From the NCBI RefSeq assembly GCF_042466415.1, contig NZ_JAXHCH010000002.1:310001-374000 (forward strand): a DNA stretch of 64,000 nt, written 5' to 3'. Below the pieces are notes generated by a model. The model made no database searches, had not been told where the DNA came from, and saw nothing but the letters and a program-made list of their open reading frames with translations. Origin of the DNA: Albirhodobacter sp042466415 (GTDB taxonomy: Bacteria; Pseudomonadota; Alphaproteobacteria; Rhodobacterales; Rhodobacteraceae). The translations under genes and the position numbers were made by a program. Positions within the stretch are counted from its first letter, which is position 1. Each line of letters begins with the position of its first letter. Shown here one piece after another: positions 54,183-63,278 of the stretch.

Positions 54183-54272
54183 GGAGCTGTGGCCGAGTGG
54201 TCGAAGGCACACCCCTGCTAAGGGTGCAGGCCCGGAAGGGTCTCGAGGGTTCGAATCCCTTCGGCTCCGCCA
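54183..54272 (+). tRNA. tRNA-Ser (anticodon GCT)
   Basis: 90-base cloverleaf with encoded CCA. Acceptor stem GGAGCTG / CGGCTCC (one G-T pair), D-arm, anticodon stem CACCC / GGGTG around loop CTGCTAA with anticodon GCT at 54217-54219, a long class II variable arm, and T-loop GTTCGAATC. It reads AGC and AGU serine codons. It is the left border of the accessory region and a likely integration site, although no duplicated 3' end of the tRNA gene was found at the right border. Confidence 0.95.
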
Positions 54273-54679
54273 TTTACCATTCAAGCAGGCTCTCTTGATC
54301 CACATTTGTTTGGATTTTCCCAGAGTATTTGGACGTTATTTGACGTGGCCTATTGACCTAGCCCAGCGCCAACTGAAGGAAATGTGTTCTCTTGGGCTCA
54401 ATTTTCTCTGAACCTGATGACTCGCGCCTTATGATGAACAGGTTGATAACTTATTGTAGTTCATCGTGTTTACGATAGTGTCTGTCCTAGGTTTCGATTT
54501 CAGCACCGTCGCATTAATCGTACTCCGGTCGAATTGAATTTTGCAGTTAGGTGTCAAGGCGTGGGCACTGCCTGCAATTCAGATTTAGCTCGATTTTTTT
54601 CGCGAAGGCAGTTTTCGAATGTGTCAACGATAAGCTATTATAATGTTTGATTTTTTAGAATGTTGGTGAGCTGGCTGGT
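54273..54679. other. AT-rich gap between tRNA-Ser and the helicase gene
   Basis: A 407-base stretch with clearly lower GC than the chromosome around it, holding no convincing gene. It has T-rich runs near 54595 and 54650. It is what one expects just inside a tRNA-anchored island. Confidence 0.6.
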
Positions 54680-56428
54680 ATGAACATGACGTCTATTCCT
54701 CAGCCCGGTGCTGTGATCGCTTTGCGTTCAGCTAAATGGAAAGTACTGCGCACCTCAGCACTCAAACGTGGTTATCGCGAAATTCATTGTCGCGGCTTGT
54801 CAGGCATAGTTCGAGACAAAGAAGCCCGTTTCGTGTGGGAATTGGAAAAGGGTGCCCGCATTCTCGATCCTGCCTCAATCGCGCTTGTCCCAGACGCGTA
54901 CTCTGGTTTGATCGACACCAAGTTGCATCTGGAGGCCGCCTTCCGGAATACGCCAACCACCACCCGTCAGCCGCTCACTCTTGGTCGCGCCGCGATAGAT
55001 GATCTTTCCTTTCAACATCTGCCCGTGAAACGGGCGCTGGCCCAAGATCGGGTGCGGTTACTAATCGCCGATGACGTCGGCCTTGGGAAAACCCTTGAAG
55101 CTGGGCTGATCACTTCTGAATTGGCGCTACGGGGGAGGGCTGACCGGATTTTGGTCGTTACAACTCGGGCGATGCTCACTCAGTTTCAGAAGGAGTTCTG
55201 GACTCGGTTTTCGATCCCACTGTCTCGATTGGACAGCGCTGCGATCCGGCGTATACGGAACCGGATCCCCGCCCATTTCAATGTTTTCGACCAGTTTGAT
55301 CGGTCCATCGTATCGATTGACACTTTGAAGCGGGACGGCCAAATTCGAGACGCGATCAAGCATTCGTATTGGGACCTGATCATCATCGACGAGGCGCATA
55401 ACGCAGCGGTTCGGAAAGCCGCTGCGGGGGCGAACTCTCAACGAGCGGAGTTGGCGCAGCTTCTCTCCCGGCGGACTGACTCTCTGCTTTTGTTGACCGC
55501 AACGCCCCATGACGGGTCGCAAGAGAGTTTCGCTAGCCTTATAGAGATGCTGGACCCTACGCGCGTTCCGGACCCGACAAAGTTGCGCCGCTCTGACATC
55601 GAAGATCTGGTGGTCAGACGATTTCGGTCCGATAAAAACGTAGCCGCTGATATCGGACAGCAGGTGCCGAAGCGGGAGTTGATACGAAGAAACTTCCCGC
55701 TCAGCGCCGAAGAGGAAATAGCCTATCATGCAATCGCTGAGTTGCATCTCGACCTCGATGAGCAGTCGACCCGTGGGCGCGCCATCGACCTCTTCCGGAC
55801 CACGCTCGCCAAGGCGATTTTCTCGAGCCCAGCCGCGTGTCTTGAAACACTCGATCGGCGCATCCGAGGGATCGACAATGGGACCGCCCGGGGGAGCGCA
55901 GAGGACAGGAATTGGCTCCAAAGCCTCGCCGATCAAGTCGCGGCGATTAATACGGGAGTTTTTCGAAAGTATCAGGACCTTCTGCAGATGCTGCAGGATC
56001 TGCGATGGACAGGAAAGGCGCCGCGGGATCGGATCGTTATTTTCTCGGAACGCATCGCCACCGTTTCGTGGCTAGCAGAGCGCCTGCAGGAGGATCTTGG
56101 CCTATCTGAGAGTCAAGTGGCTCGCGTCGACGGTGGAAGCGTCGAAGCGGACGTCCGTACCCAGGAAGTGATCGACGCTTTCGGGCAAGAAAAGTCCCCG
56201 ATCCGAATAATGATCGCCTCGGACATGGCGTCAGAAGGACTCAACCTGCACTTCCAGTGTCACCGCCTTATCCATTTTGATCTGCCATGGTCTCTGCTGC
56301 GGTTCCAGCAGCGTAACGGCCGTACACACTCCTCGGCTTCGACGACATCGACTGGGGCGATGAGAAGTTCGCCAGCCGTGAGGCGATCTTCGAGACCTGC
56401 AAGAAGCATCGGGACGCCGGCGACATAG
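54680..56428 (+). pseudogene. SNF2-type helicase, 3'-truncated (DISARM DrmD-like)
   Basis: The gene codes for about 547 residues of SNF2-family helicase and then 35 residues of unrelated out-of-frame sequence. Motif I is LLIADDVGLGKTLEAGLI, motif II (DEAH) DLIIIDEAHNAA, motif III LLLTATPHDG, then a C-terminal lobe to ASDMASEGLNLHFQCHRLIHFDLPWSLLRFQQRNGR (motif VI). Right after the NGR of motif VI at about 56320 the sequence switches to an McrB-like gene in another frame; intact relatives continue with IDRxGQ and several hundred residues more. Such helicases occur in DISARM and similar defence clusters. Not functional as it stands. Confidence 0.75.
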
Positions 56429-57305
56429 ATGCAAGATCCGGATGGGTCCAGATGCCCTTCCGATTCCGGAACTGGGTCCGGCAATCCGACATCGTGGTCG
56501 TGTCGAAGGGAAACCAGCGGTTCCGCGCGATTGGGGAGTTCGTCGGCGACTACGAGTTCAAGCCACGGCCGGAAGGGGGGTACGCCCACCGGCGAGCGGT
56601 TCGATGGCTTTGGGTGGATCGTGACGGGGTACCGGTCAGCGAGATCTACAGCCGCGGTTTCATGCAGCAGTCGATTTATCTGCTCTACGACAGTGAACTC
56701 AATATTCCGGCGCTCGAGCGCTACATGAATAGTCAGAGAAACGATGGGGGTGACGATCCCGATCAGTTCGTTCTGATTATCGACGAGATCAACCGGGCGA
56801 ACATCTCGAAGGTCTTCGGCGAACTGATCACCCTTCTTGAGGCCGACAAGCGGCTCAACCAGCCGAACGCGGTGCGGGTCCGCTTGCCATATTCCGGGGA
56901 CGAATTTGGGGTGCCGTCCAACCTGCATATCCTCGGCACGATGAACACCGCCGACCGGTCGATCACGCTTCTCGACACTGCACTCCGGCGGCGGTTCACC
57001 TTCCGTGAAATGATGCCTGACGCATCCATCCTGGAAGACGCTGGTCAGAAATGCGGGATCGACCTGCCGCGACTGCTCACCACGATCAACGAGCGCATCG
57101 AGTACCTTTACGACCGGGAGCATCAAATCGGTCACGCCTACTTCACCGTCTGCCGTTCGCGAGCAGATGTCGACGAGGTCATGCGCCACAAGGTCATCCC
57201 GCTCCTAGCGGAATACTTCTTCGAAGATTGGGCCAAAATCGCGGCGGTGCTCGGCGACCTGGGGACAGGTGAAAGCTCGATCATCGGTGGCTTTCTCAGA
57301 CGTGC
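56323..57305 (+). pseudogene. McrB-like GTPase, 5'-truncated fragment
   Basis: In a frame different from the helicase, homology starts at the junction near 56323 with LGFDDIDWGDEKFASREAI and continues through an EVE/wedge-like segment (FRFRNWVRQSDIVVVSKGNQRFRAIGEFVGDYEF), then the AAA core: Walker B FVLIIDEINRANISKVFGELITLLE, sensor-1 LGTMNTADRSI and arginine-finger region ALRRRFTFREM. The P-loop and N-terminal DNA-recognition domain are missing. McrB works with McrC in cleaving modified DNA; no mcrC was seen. After about 57300 it merges into the integrase remnant. Confidence 0.75.
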
Positions 57306-58088
57306 GATCCTGCGAAAGACCGCGCGCCTACAGCCTGAGCGAGGCAAAGGAGATGCTTTTGGGCCTTCCTCACGGCACTCTCAAAGAGCGCCGAGACCGC
57401 GCCATTTTTGCGGCCGCTTTTGCCTCAGGCTTTCGCGAGCAGGCATTGATTTCCCTGCGATTGCGTCATGTTAACCTCGAAAAAAAGCAGATGCATCACG
57501 ATGGGGAAACCCTGCGGGCGAAGAACGGCAAGAGCTTTATCGTAGAATGGTTCCCGCAAACCGAGGCGTTCCAAGAGATATTTTCGGCTTGGGTGCAAGA
57601 AATGCGAGGCTTTGGTCTTGCCGAGGACGAAGCCGTTTTTCCGGATATTGGTGATTTGGCACAACTGGCCACAAATGGTGAAACGCCCCGTCTCAAAATC
57701 GTTCCCTTAAAGAGCGCATCAGCTGTCGACGCGGTGTTCCGTACCGCAAGCGAAGGGAGGCCGACACGCTACCCCCCCCCATTCCGCGCGCCACTGCCTC
57801 GCGCAACTCGGCGATAGGCTTTGCCGGACAGTCGAGCAACGAAAAGCATGGTCGCTCAATTTTGGCCATGAGAATGAGGGGATTACGTGGAAGCATTACG
57901 GAAACGTAAGCGCCACCCGCAAGGCAGAGATTTTTGAGGAGTTCGACGTGGTAGACCGCTGGCAATACGACGATATGCGCCTGATGCTTGACTATCACAG
58001 CCATAGGCTTGATCGCGGCACCCCAAAATTTGAGCGCGCTCAAACGCTGTGTGAGGAGTACAATGCGAAATCAGGTAGGGAGGTGTGA
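57306..58088 (+). pseudogene. Tyrosine recombinase/integrase remnant with frameshift
   Basis: Catalytic part of a phage/ICE-type tyrosine recombinase without its N-terminal core-binding domain. Frame 1 (to about 57771) reads RPRAYSLSEAKEMLLGLPHG and RDRAIFAAAFASGFREQALISLRLRHVNL, containing the first catalytic Arg. After a run of nine C (57772-57780) the frame changes and HSARHCLAQLGD (His-x-x-Arg) and WSLNFGHENEGITWKHYG (His and catalytic Tyr) follow, ending at TGA 58086-58088. Removing one C would restore one continuous frame. The 5' end is fused to the McrB fragment. Confidence 0.8.
57772..57780. repeat. C9 homopolymer at the integrase frameshift
   Basis: Nine consecutive C bases separate the two frames of the integrase remnant; eight would restore the frame. 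This is a typical slippage (or base-calling) site. Confidence 0.7.
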
Positions 58089-58409
58089 TGTGATTGCTTC
58101 GCTTCATGGGTGGCGCTGTCGGCAGCGGCTGGTTGCCGCGCGATGCGGTTAGAAGGCGTCGCCTCTTTAAGCGGGCTGGGGTCAATGCTGTTGAGCTATA
58201 TGTCGAAGCCGTGGCTGAAGGTTGTGGGGCGGGGCGGCGTCACCAATATCTTCTGGTTTCTCTCGCTTTCCAGCCATCGGCTAATCTCCATAATAATGGG
58301 TAAATCATATCCCAATTAGTGGGTCACCGCAGTAGGGGCATTCTGTCGCTAGGTGTTTGATCCCACGGTTTGATGATGTGATCCTTTCGCAGGAATGGAA
58401 GGACGCATT
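58089..58409. other. Stretch between the integrase and IS481 remnants
   Basis: 321 bases with no convincing gene. Short frames exist on the plus strand but show no family signature. The last 70 bases may contain the left end of the IS element, though terminal inverted repeats could not be matched. Confidence 0.4.
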
Positions 58410-58650
58410 ATGGGACAAGTTCGTCATGGGAGCGCCAGGATCCCTTTGACCGGCAGGTGAATGCGCGCATTCACCGAGAGGGGCGCACGCCGTCAGAGCT
58501 GCAATAATGAGGGCCAGCCCGCCATTGGTTCGAGGGATGTCCCGAATGATCGCAAGCTTCCCTCGGGCAACTGAGCAGGGAGCTTGGCATCAATCCCAAA
58601 AAAGTGGCGAAGTGGCGTAAACACCAGACTGTCGAGGACTTGAAGACTGG

Positions 58651-58695
58651 GCCTCCTCAGCCTCGGTCAACGGTCTTGACCGAGGCTGAGGAGGC
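58651..58695. repeat. Perfect 20-bp inverted repeat inside the IS481 remnant
   Basis: Arms 58651-58670 and 58676-58695 are exact reverse complements around a 5-base loop. It lies in the N-terminal transposase coding region and is far longer and more perfect than chance would give. Confidence 0.85.
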
Positions 58696-59289
58696 CACCA
58701 TCGTCGCATGCAGACGGCACACCTTGTTGCCGCTGGACAATTGTCTTTATGCTCTTTAACCAACGATCCCGCACCTGAGGCGTTCGGCGCTGCATCGCTG
58801 CCTCCAGCGACATGGCATCTCTCGGCTGCCTGATGTGGCAGGTGAAAAGCCAAAGCGTCAGAAGTTTAAGCGCTATCCTATCGGTTTCTGCCACATAGAC
58901 ATCACCGAGTTTCAGACGGCGAAGGGCAAGCTTTATCTCTTTGTGGGCAGTGACCCGCCGCCCGGCAGGCTATGTGCAGCATCATTGAGACGGGAACAAG
59001 CAAGTTTGCCGTGACCCATCTCGTCGAGAAGGCAGGCAGGAAGACCGCTTAGGAGTTCCCACAGCACATGCTCGAAGCCATGCCCTATCACGTCCACACC
59101 ATTTTGACCGATCGAGCCTGAGGGCGCCATCGGTTCAAGCCCGATGGCGAGGGGCATCCAGTTCGCTGAGCAACCGCACAATCGCAACACCGCATATTCA
59201 TGGCCAATGCGCTTCGACATAGTCTGTGAGGCCAACGGTATCGAACATCGCCTTGCGAAGCCAAACTATCCGTGGAGCCACGAGGAACA

Positions 59290-59314
59290 GAAAACAGGCC
59301 GGGGGACTGTTTTC
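59290..59314. repeat. 8-bp inverted repeat within an apparent insertion in the transposase
   Basis: GAAAACAG (59290-59297) and CTGTTTTC (59307-59314) flank a 9-base loop. They lie in a stretch of about 14 extra residues between PNYPW and GQVERINR, where typical IS481 transposases have only two or so residues. Confidence 0.4.
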
Positions 59315-59563
59315 CCGAGGGGCGGCCAAGTGGAGCGCATAAACCGCATCATCAAAGACGCAACGGTCAAGCGTTTCAATTCCGATGATCTCTACCAGCT
59401 CCGCACCCACCTGGCGGAATTCGTGGCAGCCTACAATTTCGCCCGCCGGCTCGAAACCCTTGGCGGCCTCACGCCCTGTGAATAAATCCGCAATATCTCG
59501 ACATCTGAGCCAGACAGATTCATCCTAAATCAGATCCACCAGATGCTGGACCTGAACACCTAG

Positions 59564-59748
59564 CAGCCTTCCATCGGAACAATGGTTGCCGGCTCCTTCT
59601 CATCAGAACTGCGTTCCGACTGTCGGGCAACGGACCGGGGTAATAAAGCCGACTGGTTTTGTTAAGGCTCGGAAAACAAGGGCATGAAGCCATGTCTTTC
59701 TCGCCGCAACGGCCTTGTTATCGCTTCGAAAATCAAGGGGTTTTGAGC
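59564..59748. other. Right edge of the accessory region
   Basis: 185 bases between the IS481 remnant and the LysR gene. No gene and no duplicate of the tRNA-Ser 3' end could be seen, so the border of the island is not defined. Confidence 0.4.
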
Positions 59749-60660
59749 CTACGATCTTTCGTTTGTGCTTGATAAAAGCCCCAACAATCCGATCGCGTCC
59801 GCCGTCAACGGCCGCGTGCTGGTGTGCGTGATATAATAGGCGTGGCGCGTCGATTGCGCGATCGGGGAGAGCTGCATCAACTGCGCCGCTTTCAGCTCTG
59901 CGGCGAGGATAAACGGGTTAGCGAGGGCGATCCCCTGACCCTCCAGCGCCGCCCCGACCGAGCGCGCATAAGTGCCGCAATTCACCTGCTGCCAGCCCTT
60001 CATCGCCTGTGTCGTGTCCCAGTTATCCCAATTGGTCCATTCCGGCGTCACCCTTGGAAAATTGAGCAGCGGGGGCCGCGCGTCGGGCGGAATAAGCGAG
60101 AGCGACTGCCCGCAGCTTATCCCCATTTGCGTCGCCAATTGCGGCGATATCACCGGCACCAAAACATCCGGAAACAGCGGAACAGCAGTCCGTCCCGCCC
60201 AATTTCCCGTGCCGTGGAGAATCGCAATGTCATTGTTGGAATTGTGCAACGCGGCGGGCATGTCCGAGATTACCAATTCGACCGGGCAGGCCTGATCCGA
60301 CAGTCCAAACTGCCGCAACAGCGGCGAGAGCCAGAACATCGACACCGCACTATTGGCCGCAATCCGCACCGGCGTTTCGGGCCGTGCGGTGATGCTGGCC
60401 AGCGCGGATTCGGCAAAATCCAGCAAAATTGCCGTCTGTTGCGACAGTTTTCGCCCTTCATCGGTCAGCGCGAGCACGCGCCCGCTGCGTTGAAACAGCG
60501 CCACGCCCAAATGGGCCTCCAGCTGTTGAATGCGTTTGCTGACGGCGGTTTGCGTCACCAAAAGCTCCGCTGCGGTGGCGGAAAAGCTCATATGGCGGGC
60601 GGCAGCCTCGAAAAAGATCAACCCGTCAAGCGGGGGCAGCGAATGGCGATAGCTTTTCAT
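59749..60660 (-). CDS. LysR-type transcriptional regulator (GcvA-like)
   Basis: 303 residues. The N-terminal winged helix reads LDGLIFFEAAARHMSFSATAAELLVTQTAVSKRIQQLEAHLGVALFQRSGRVLALTDEGRKL, followed by a substrate-binding periplasmic-protein-like domain (VRIAANSAVSMFWLSPLLRQF, QGIALANPFILAAELKA). The GcvA subgroup is suggested by the SLPPLDGLIFFEAAARHMSF start. It is divergent from the M24-family gene, with 99 bases between, and probably controls it and the proX/proW genes. Confidence 0.85.
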   Translation of the reverse strand: MKSYRHSLPPLDGLIFFEAAARHMSFSATAAELLVTQTAVSKRIQQLEAHLGVALFQRSGRVLALTDEGRKLSQQTAILLDFAESALASITARPETPVRIAANSAVSMFWLSPLLRQFGLSDQACPVELVISDMPAALHNSNNDIAILHGTGNWAGRTAVPLFPDVLVPVISPQLATQMGISCGQSLSLIPPDARPPLLNFPRVTPEWTNWDNWDTTQAMKGWQQVNCGTYARSVGAALEGQGIALANPFILAAELKAAQLMQLSPIAQSTRHAYYITHTSTRPLTADAIGLLGLLSSTNERS

Positions 60661-60759
60661 AACCTCAGCTTGGTCAAATTTGCGAGAATTAGGAATTTGG
60701 CAGAACGGTTAAAGCGTATCTATTCTGAAATTGCAAACTTGTGCTTTTGGAGCGACCTC

Positions 60760-62016
60760 ATGGCGAATTTTGACTGGCATGCCGAACGTAGTGATCTGTC
60801 AGGCATTGCCCTGCTGGACCGTTCCCCCGAAAGCGAAGGCATCGATTTACGCGCGGTGCGGCTGTATCGTCTGGGCCGCGTGCGCAGTGAGATGGCCAAG
60901 CGCGGTATTGCTGCGGTGATCCTGTCGGACCCGATCAATATTCGCTACGCGACGGGCACGCGAAATATGCAAGTATTTTCAATGCGTAACGGGCCGTCAC
61001 GGTATTTGCTGCTCACCGAGACCCGCTCAATCTTGTTTGAGTTCACCGGCTGTCTGCATCTGGGCGAGGGATATGAGACGGTGGATGAGGTGCGCGCGTC
61101 CAAAACCGCGAGCTTTGTTGCCGCCGGCCCGTTGATTGCGCAGCGCGAGATTGAATGGGCCCGCGAGATGGGCGATCTGATCGCCGAATTGGTCGGGCGT
61201 GGGGTCACGATCGGGATGGAGCGGATGAACGCGGGCGCTGCGATTGCGATGCAGGGCGAAGGGTTCAAGATTGTCGATGCCCAAGAACCGGTTGAGATGG
61301 CGCGGGCGATCAAATCGGAGGAGGAGATGAAATGCGTGCGGGCGTCCCTGCGCGCCAAGGAGATCGGCGTTGGCAAGCTGCGCGATGCGTTGCGGCCGGG
61401 GATGACGGAAAACGAGCTGTGGTCGGTGCTGCATAAATCGGTGATCGAGCAGAACGGCGATTATTGCGAGACGCGCCTGTTATCGGCGGGCGAGCGCACC
61501 AATCCGTGGTTCCAAGAGACCGCGCATCATCTGATTGGCGAGAATGAATTGGTTGCGCTGGGCACGGATGTGGTTGGATGCCACGGATATTACAGCGATT
61601 TTTCGCGGACGTTCCATTCCGGCCCGGGCAAGCCCAGCGACGTGCAACGCACCTTGTATAAAACCGCGTTAGAGCAGGTGCATCACAACATGGGAATTTT
61701 GAAGGCTGGAATGAGTTTTCGCGACTACGCCGACCGCGCGTGGGATATTCCGGAAAAATATTACGCCAACCGCTAGTACCTGTCCTCGCATGGCTGCGGG
61801 ATGACGGGGGAATACCCGTATCTCTATCACCGCTGCGATTTCCCGAATGCGGGATATGACGGGGTGATAGAGGCGGGCATGACGATCTGCGTCGAAAGCT
61901 ACATCGGCGAGGAGGGGGGGCGCGAGGGCGTCAAGCTGGAACAGCAGGTTTTGATCACCCAGACCGGCATCGAGCTGTTGTCGCAATTCCCGTTTGAGGA
62001 TGATTTGATGGCCTGA
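60760..62016 (+). pseudogene. M24-family (DddP/Xaa-Pro peptidase-like) protein with in-frame TAG
   Basis: The frame from the ATG at 60760 is open to TAG at 61774-61776 (codon 339) and then continues in the same frame to 62016, giving about 418 codons in all. The pita-bread metal ligands are present on both sides: GTDVVGCHGYYSDFSRTF (two Asp, ten apart) before the stop, and SHGCGM (His), CVESYIG (Glu), VKLEQQ (Glu) after it. INIRYATGTRNMQ and ETRLLSAGERTNPWFQE resemble roseobacter DddP (DMSP lyase), but one Asp found in DddP (FDTD) is Gly here, so Xaa-Pro-peptidase-like activity is as likely. A single base change could repair it. Confidence 0.8.
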
Positions 62017-62172
62017 CCCCACCCAAAAGAAAGCCCGGCGCGCCCTCTCGCGCTGGGCGCGTTTGGCCCGTCAAGGCCCCGCTATGGCCCCGTTAATGCC
62101 TTACGGATTTCCACCACGCTTCCCCCTGTTTCACCCCAAGATCCTGCTTCACCCCAAGATAAGGAGATTTCT

Positions 62173-63161
62173 ATGTCTATGAACCGGCTTTTCATCGCTG
62201 CCGCCGCAACAGCTACCTCCGCTCTTCTGGCTATGCCCGCCTTTGCACAGGACGCGGGAACCTGCGGGAGGTCACTATCACCGAAATGAACTGGGCTTCG
62301 GCCTCGGTTGTGACGAATGTGGCCAGCTTTATCTTGAAACAGGGCTATGGCTGCGATGTGGTTGTTGTGCCCTCCGATACAGTGCCCGCGGTGACCTCTG
62401 TGGCCGAGAATGGCAAGCCCGATATCGTGACGGAGCTGTGGACCAACGGGACCGGCACGGCCTATGAACGCCTCAAAGCCGAGGGCAAACTCCAAGAGCT
62501 TGGCCCCGTGATTTCGCCGGGCGGCGTCGATGCGTGGTGGGTGCCGCGCTATCTGGTGGAGGCGCATCCTGAATTGGCGACGATTGACGGTATTCTGGCG
62601 CATCCCGATTGGGTCGGCGGGCGGTTCCACAATTGCCCCGAGGGCTGGGGCTGCCGCGTGTTCAACGATAATCTTTTGCCCGCCTTCGGTGTGGAAAAGG
62701 CAGGGATTGAGATTTTCAACCACGGCTCGGGCGAAACTCTGGCCACGTCGATTGCCTCTGCGTTTGAGAATGAAGCGCCGTGGTTCGGCTATTATTGGGC
62801 GCCGACTGCGGTGATCGGGCGCTATGATCTGGTGCAGGTGGATATGGGGCCCTATGACGCCGAGGCGTTTGCCGCGGCGCGCGATCCGGGGGCGTCAAAC
62901 GTGGGGCGCACCTCTTTGCCGCCATCCCCCGTGATGACGGCGGTGACCACCGAATTTTCCACCAAACACCCCGATTTGACACAGTTTTTGACCAAAATGA
63001 CCTTCCAGACCGAAACCATGAATGCGGTTCTAAGCTGGATGACGGAGAATTCCGCGACCGGAGAGGAAGGCGCGGTCCATTTCCTGACAACCTATAAAGA
63101 CGTGTGGGCCGATTGGCTGAGTGCGGACGCGCGCGATAAACTCTCGGCGGTTTTGCAATAA
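62173..63161 (+). pseudogene. proX: Glycine betaine/proline ABC transporter substrate-binding protein with frameshift
   Basis: The ATG at 62173 (AAGGAGA ribosome site) starts a signal peptide (NRLFIAAAATATSALLAMPAFAQDAGTC) that then runs out of frame to a stop. About 62264-62267 a one-base shift moves into the frame that reads REVTITEMNWASASVVTNVASFILKQGYGCDVVVVPSDTVPAVTSVAENGKPDIVTELW and continues to 63161, ProX/OpuAC-type periplasmic binding protein. A missing C in the ACCTGCGGG region would explain it. The mature domain otherwise looks complete, with aromatic residues (EMNW, DAWWVP, WFGYYW) of the betaine cage. Function lost unless the shift is a sequencing error. Confidence 0.8.
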
Positions 63162-63278
63162 TCTCCGCTGGCTGTTCCGGATCACCGGAGCAGCCTCCCC
63201 CACAGCGCGCAGAGGTCCGCGCGCCCTCTCATTAAGGCGCCCATCAGAGGCTCCGAGATCAAAATAGGGAGCCTTGCG

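Larger units (their letters stand above)
58410..59563 (+). mobile_element. Degenerate IS481-family transposase
   Basis: Starting with MGQVRHGSARIP at 58410, pieces of an IS481 transposase are readable in changing frames: ELGINPKKVAKWRKHQTVEDLKTG, RSTVLTEAEEATIV, CRRHTLLPLDNCLYAL, LQRHGISRLPDVAGEKPKRQKFKRYPIGFCHIDI (first catalytic Asp), EFQTAKGKLYLFVG, HVHTILTDRA (second catalytic region, Asp followed by an abnormal RA-stop) and VERINRIIKDATVKRF. Frameshifts and stop codons are scattered throughout, with a stop at 59483 and the last residues ending at 59563. Inactive. It contains a perfect 20-bp inverted repeat at 58651-58695. Confidence 0.8.

Noticed and set aside
59564..59748. Duplicate of the tRNA-Ser 3' end as a right attachment site
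   Set aside because: No matching stretch was found by eye at this edge.
59824..60759. Upstream extension of the M24 frame
   Set aside because: It is antisense to the LysR regulator; the ATG at 60760 gives a family-like N-terminus.
60760..62016. Ectoine hydrolase (DoeA) as identity of the M24 gene
   Set aside because: The N-terminal and active-site blocks resemble DddP and Xaa-Pro-peptidase-like proteins more than DoeA as I know it, and no other ectoine-degradation gene is nearby.
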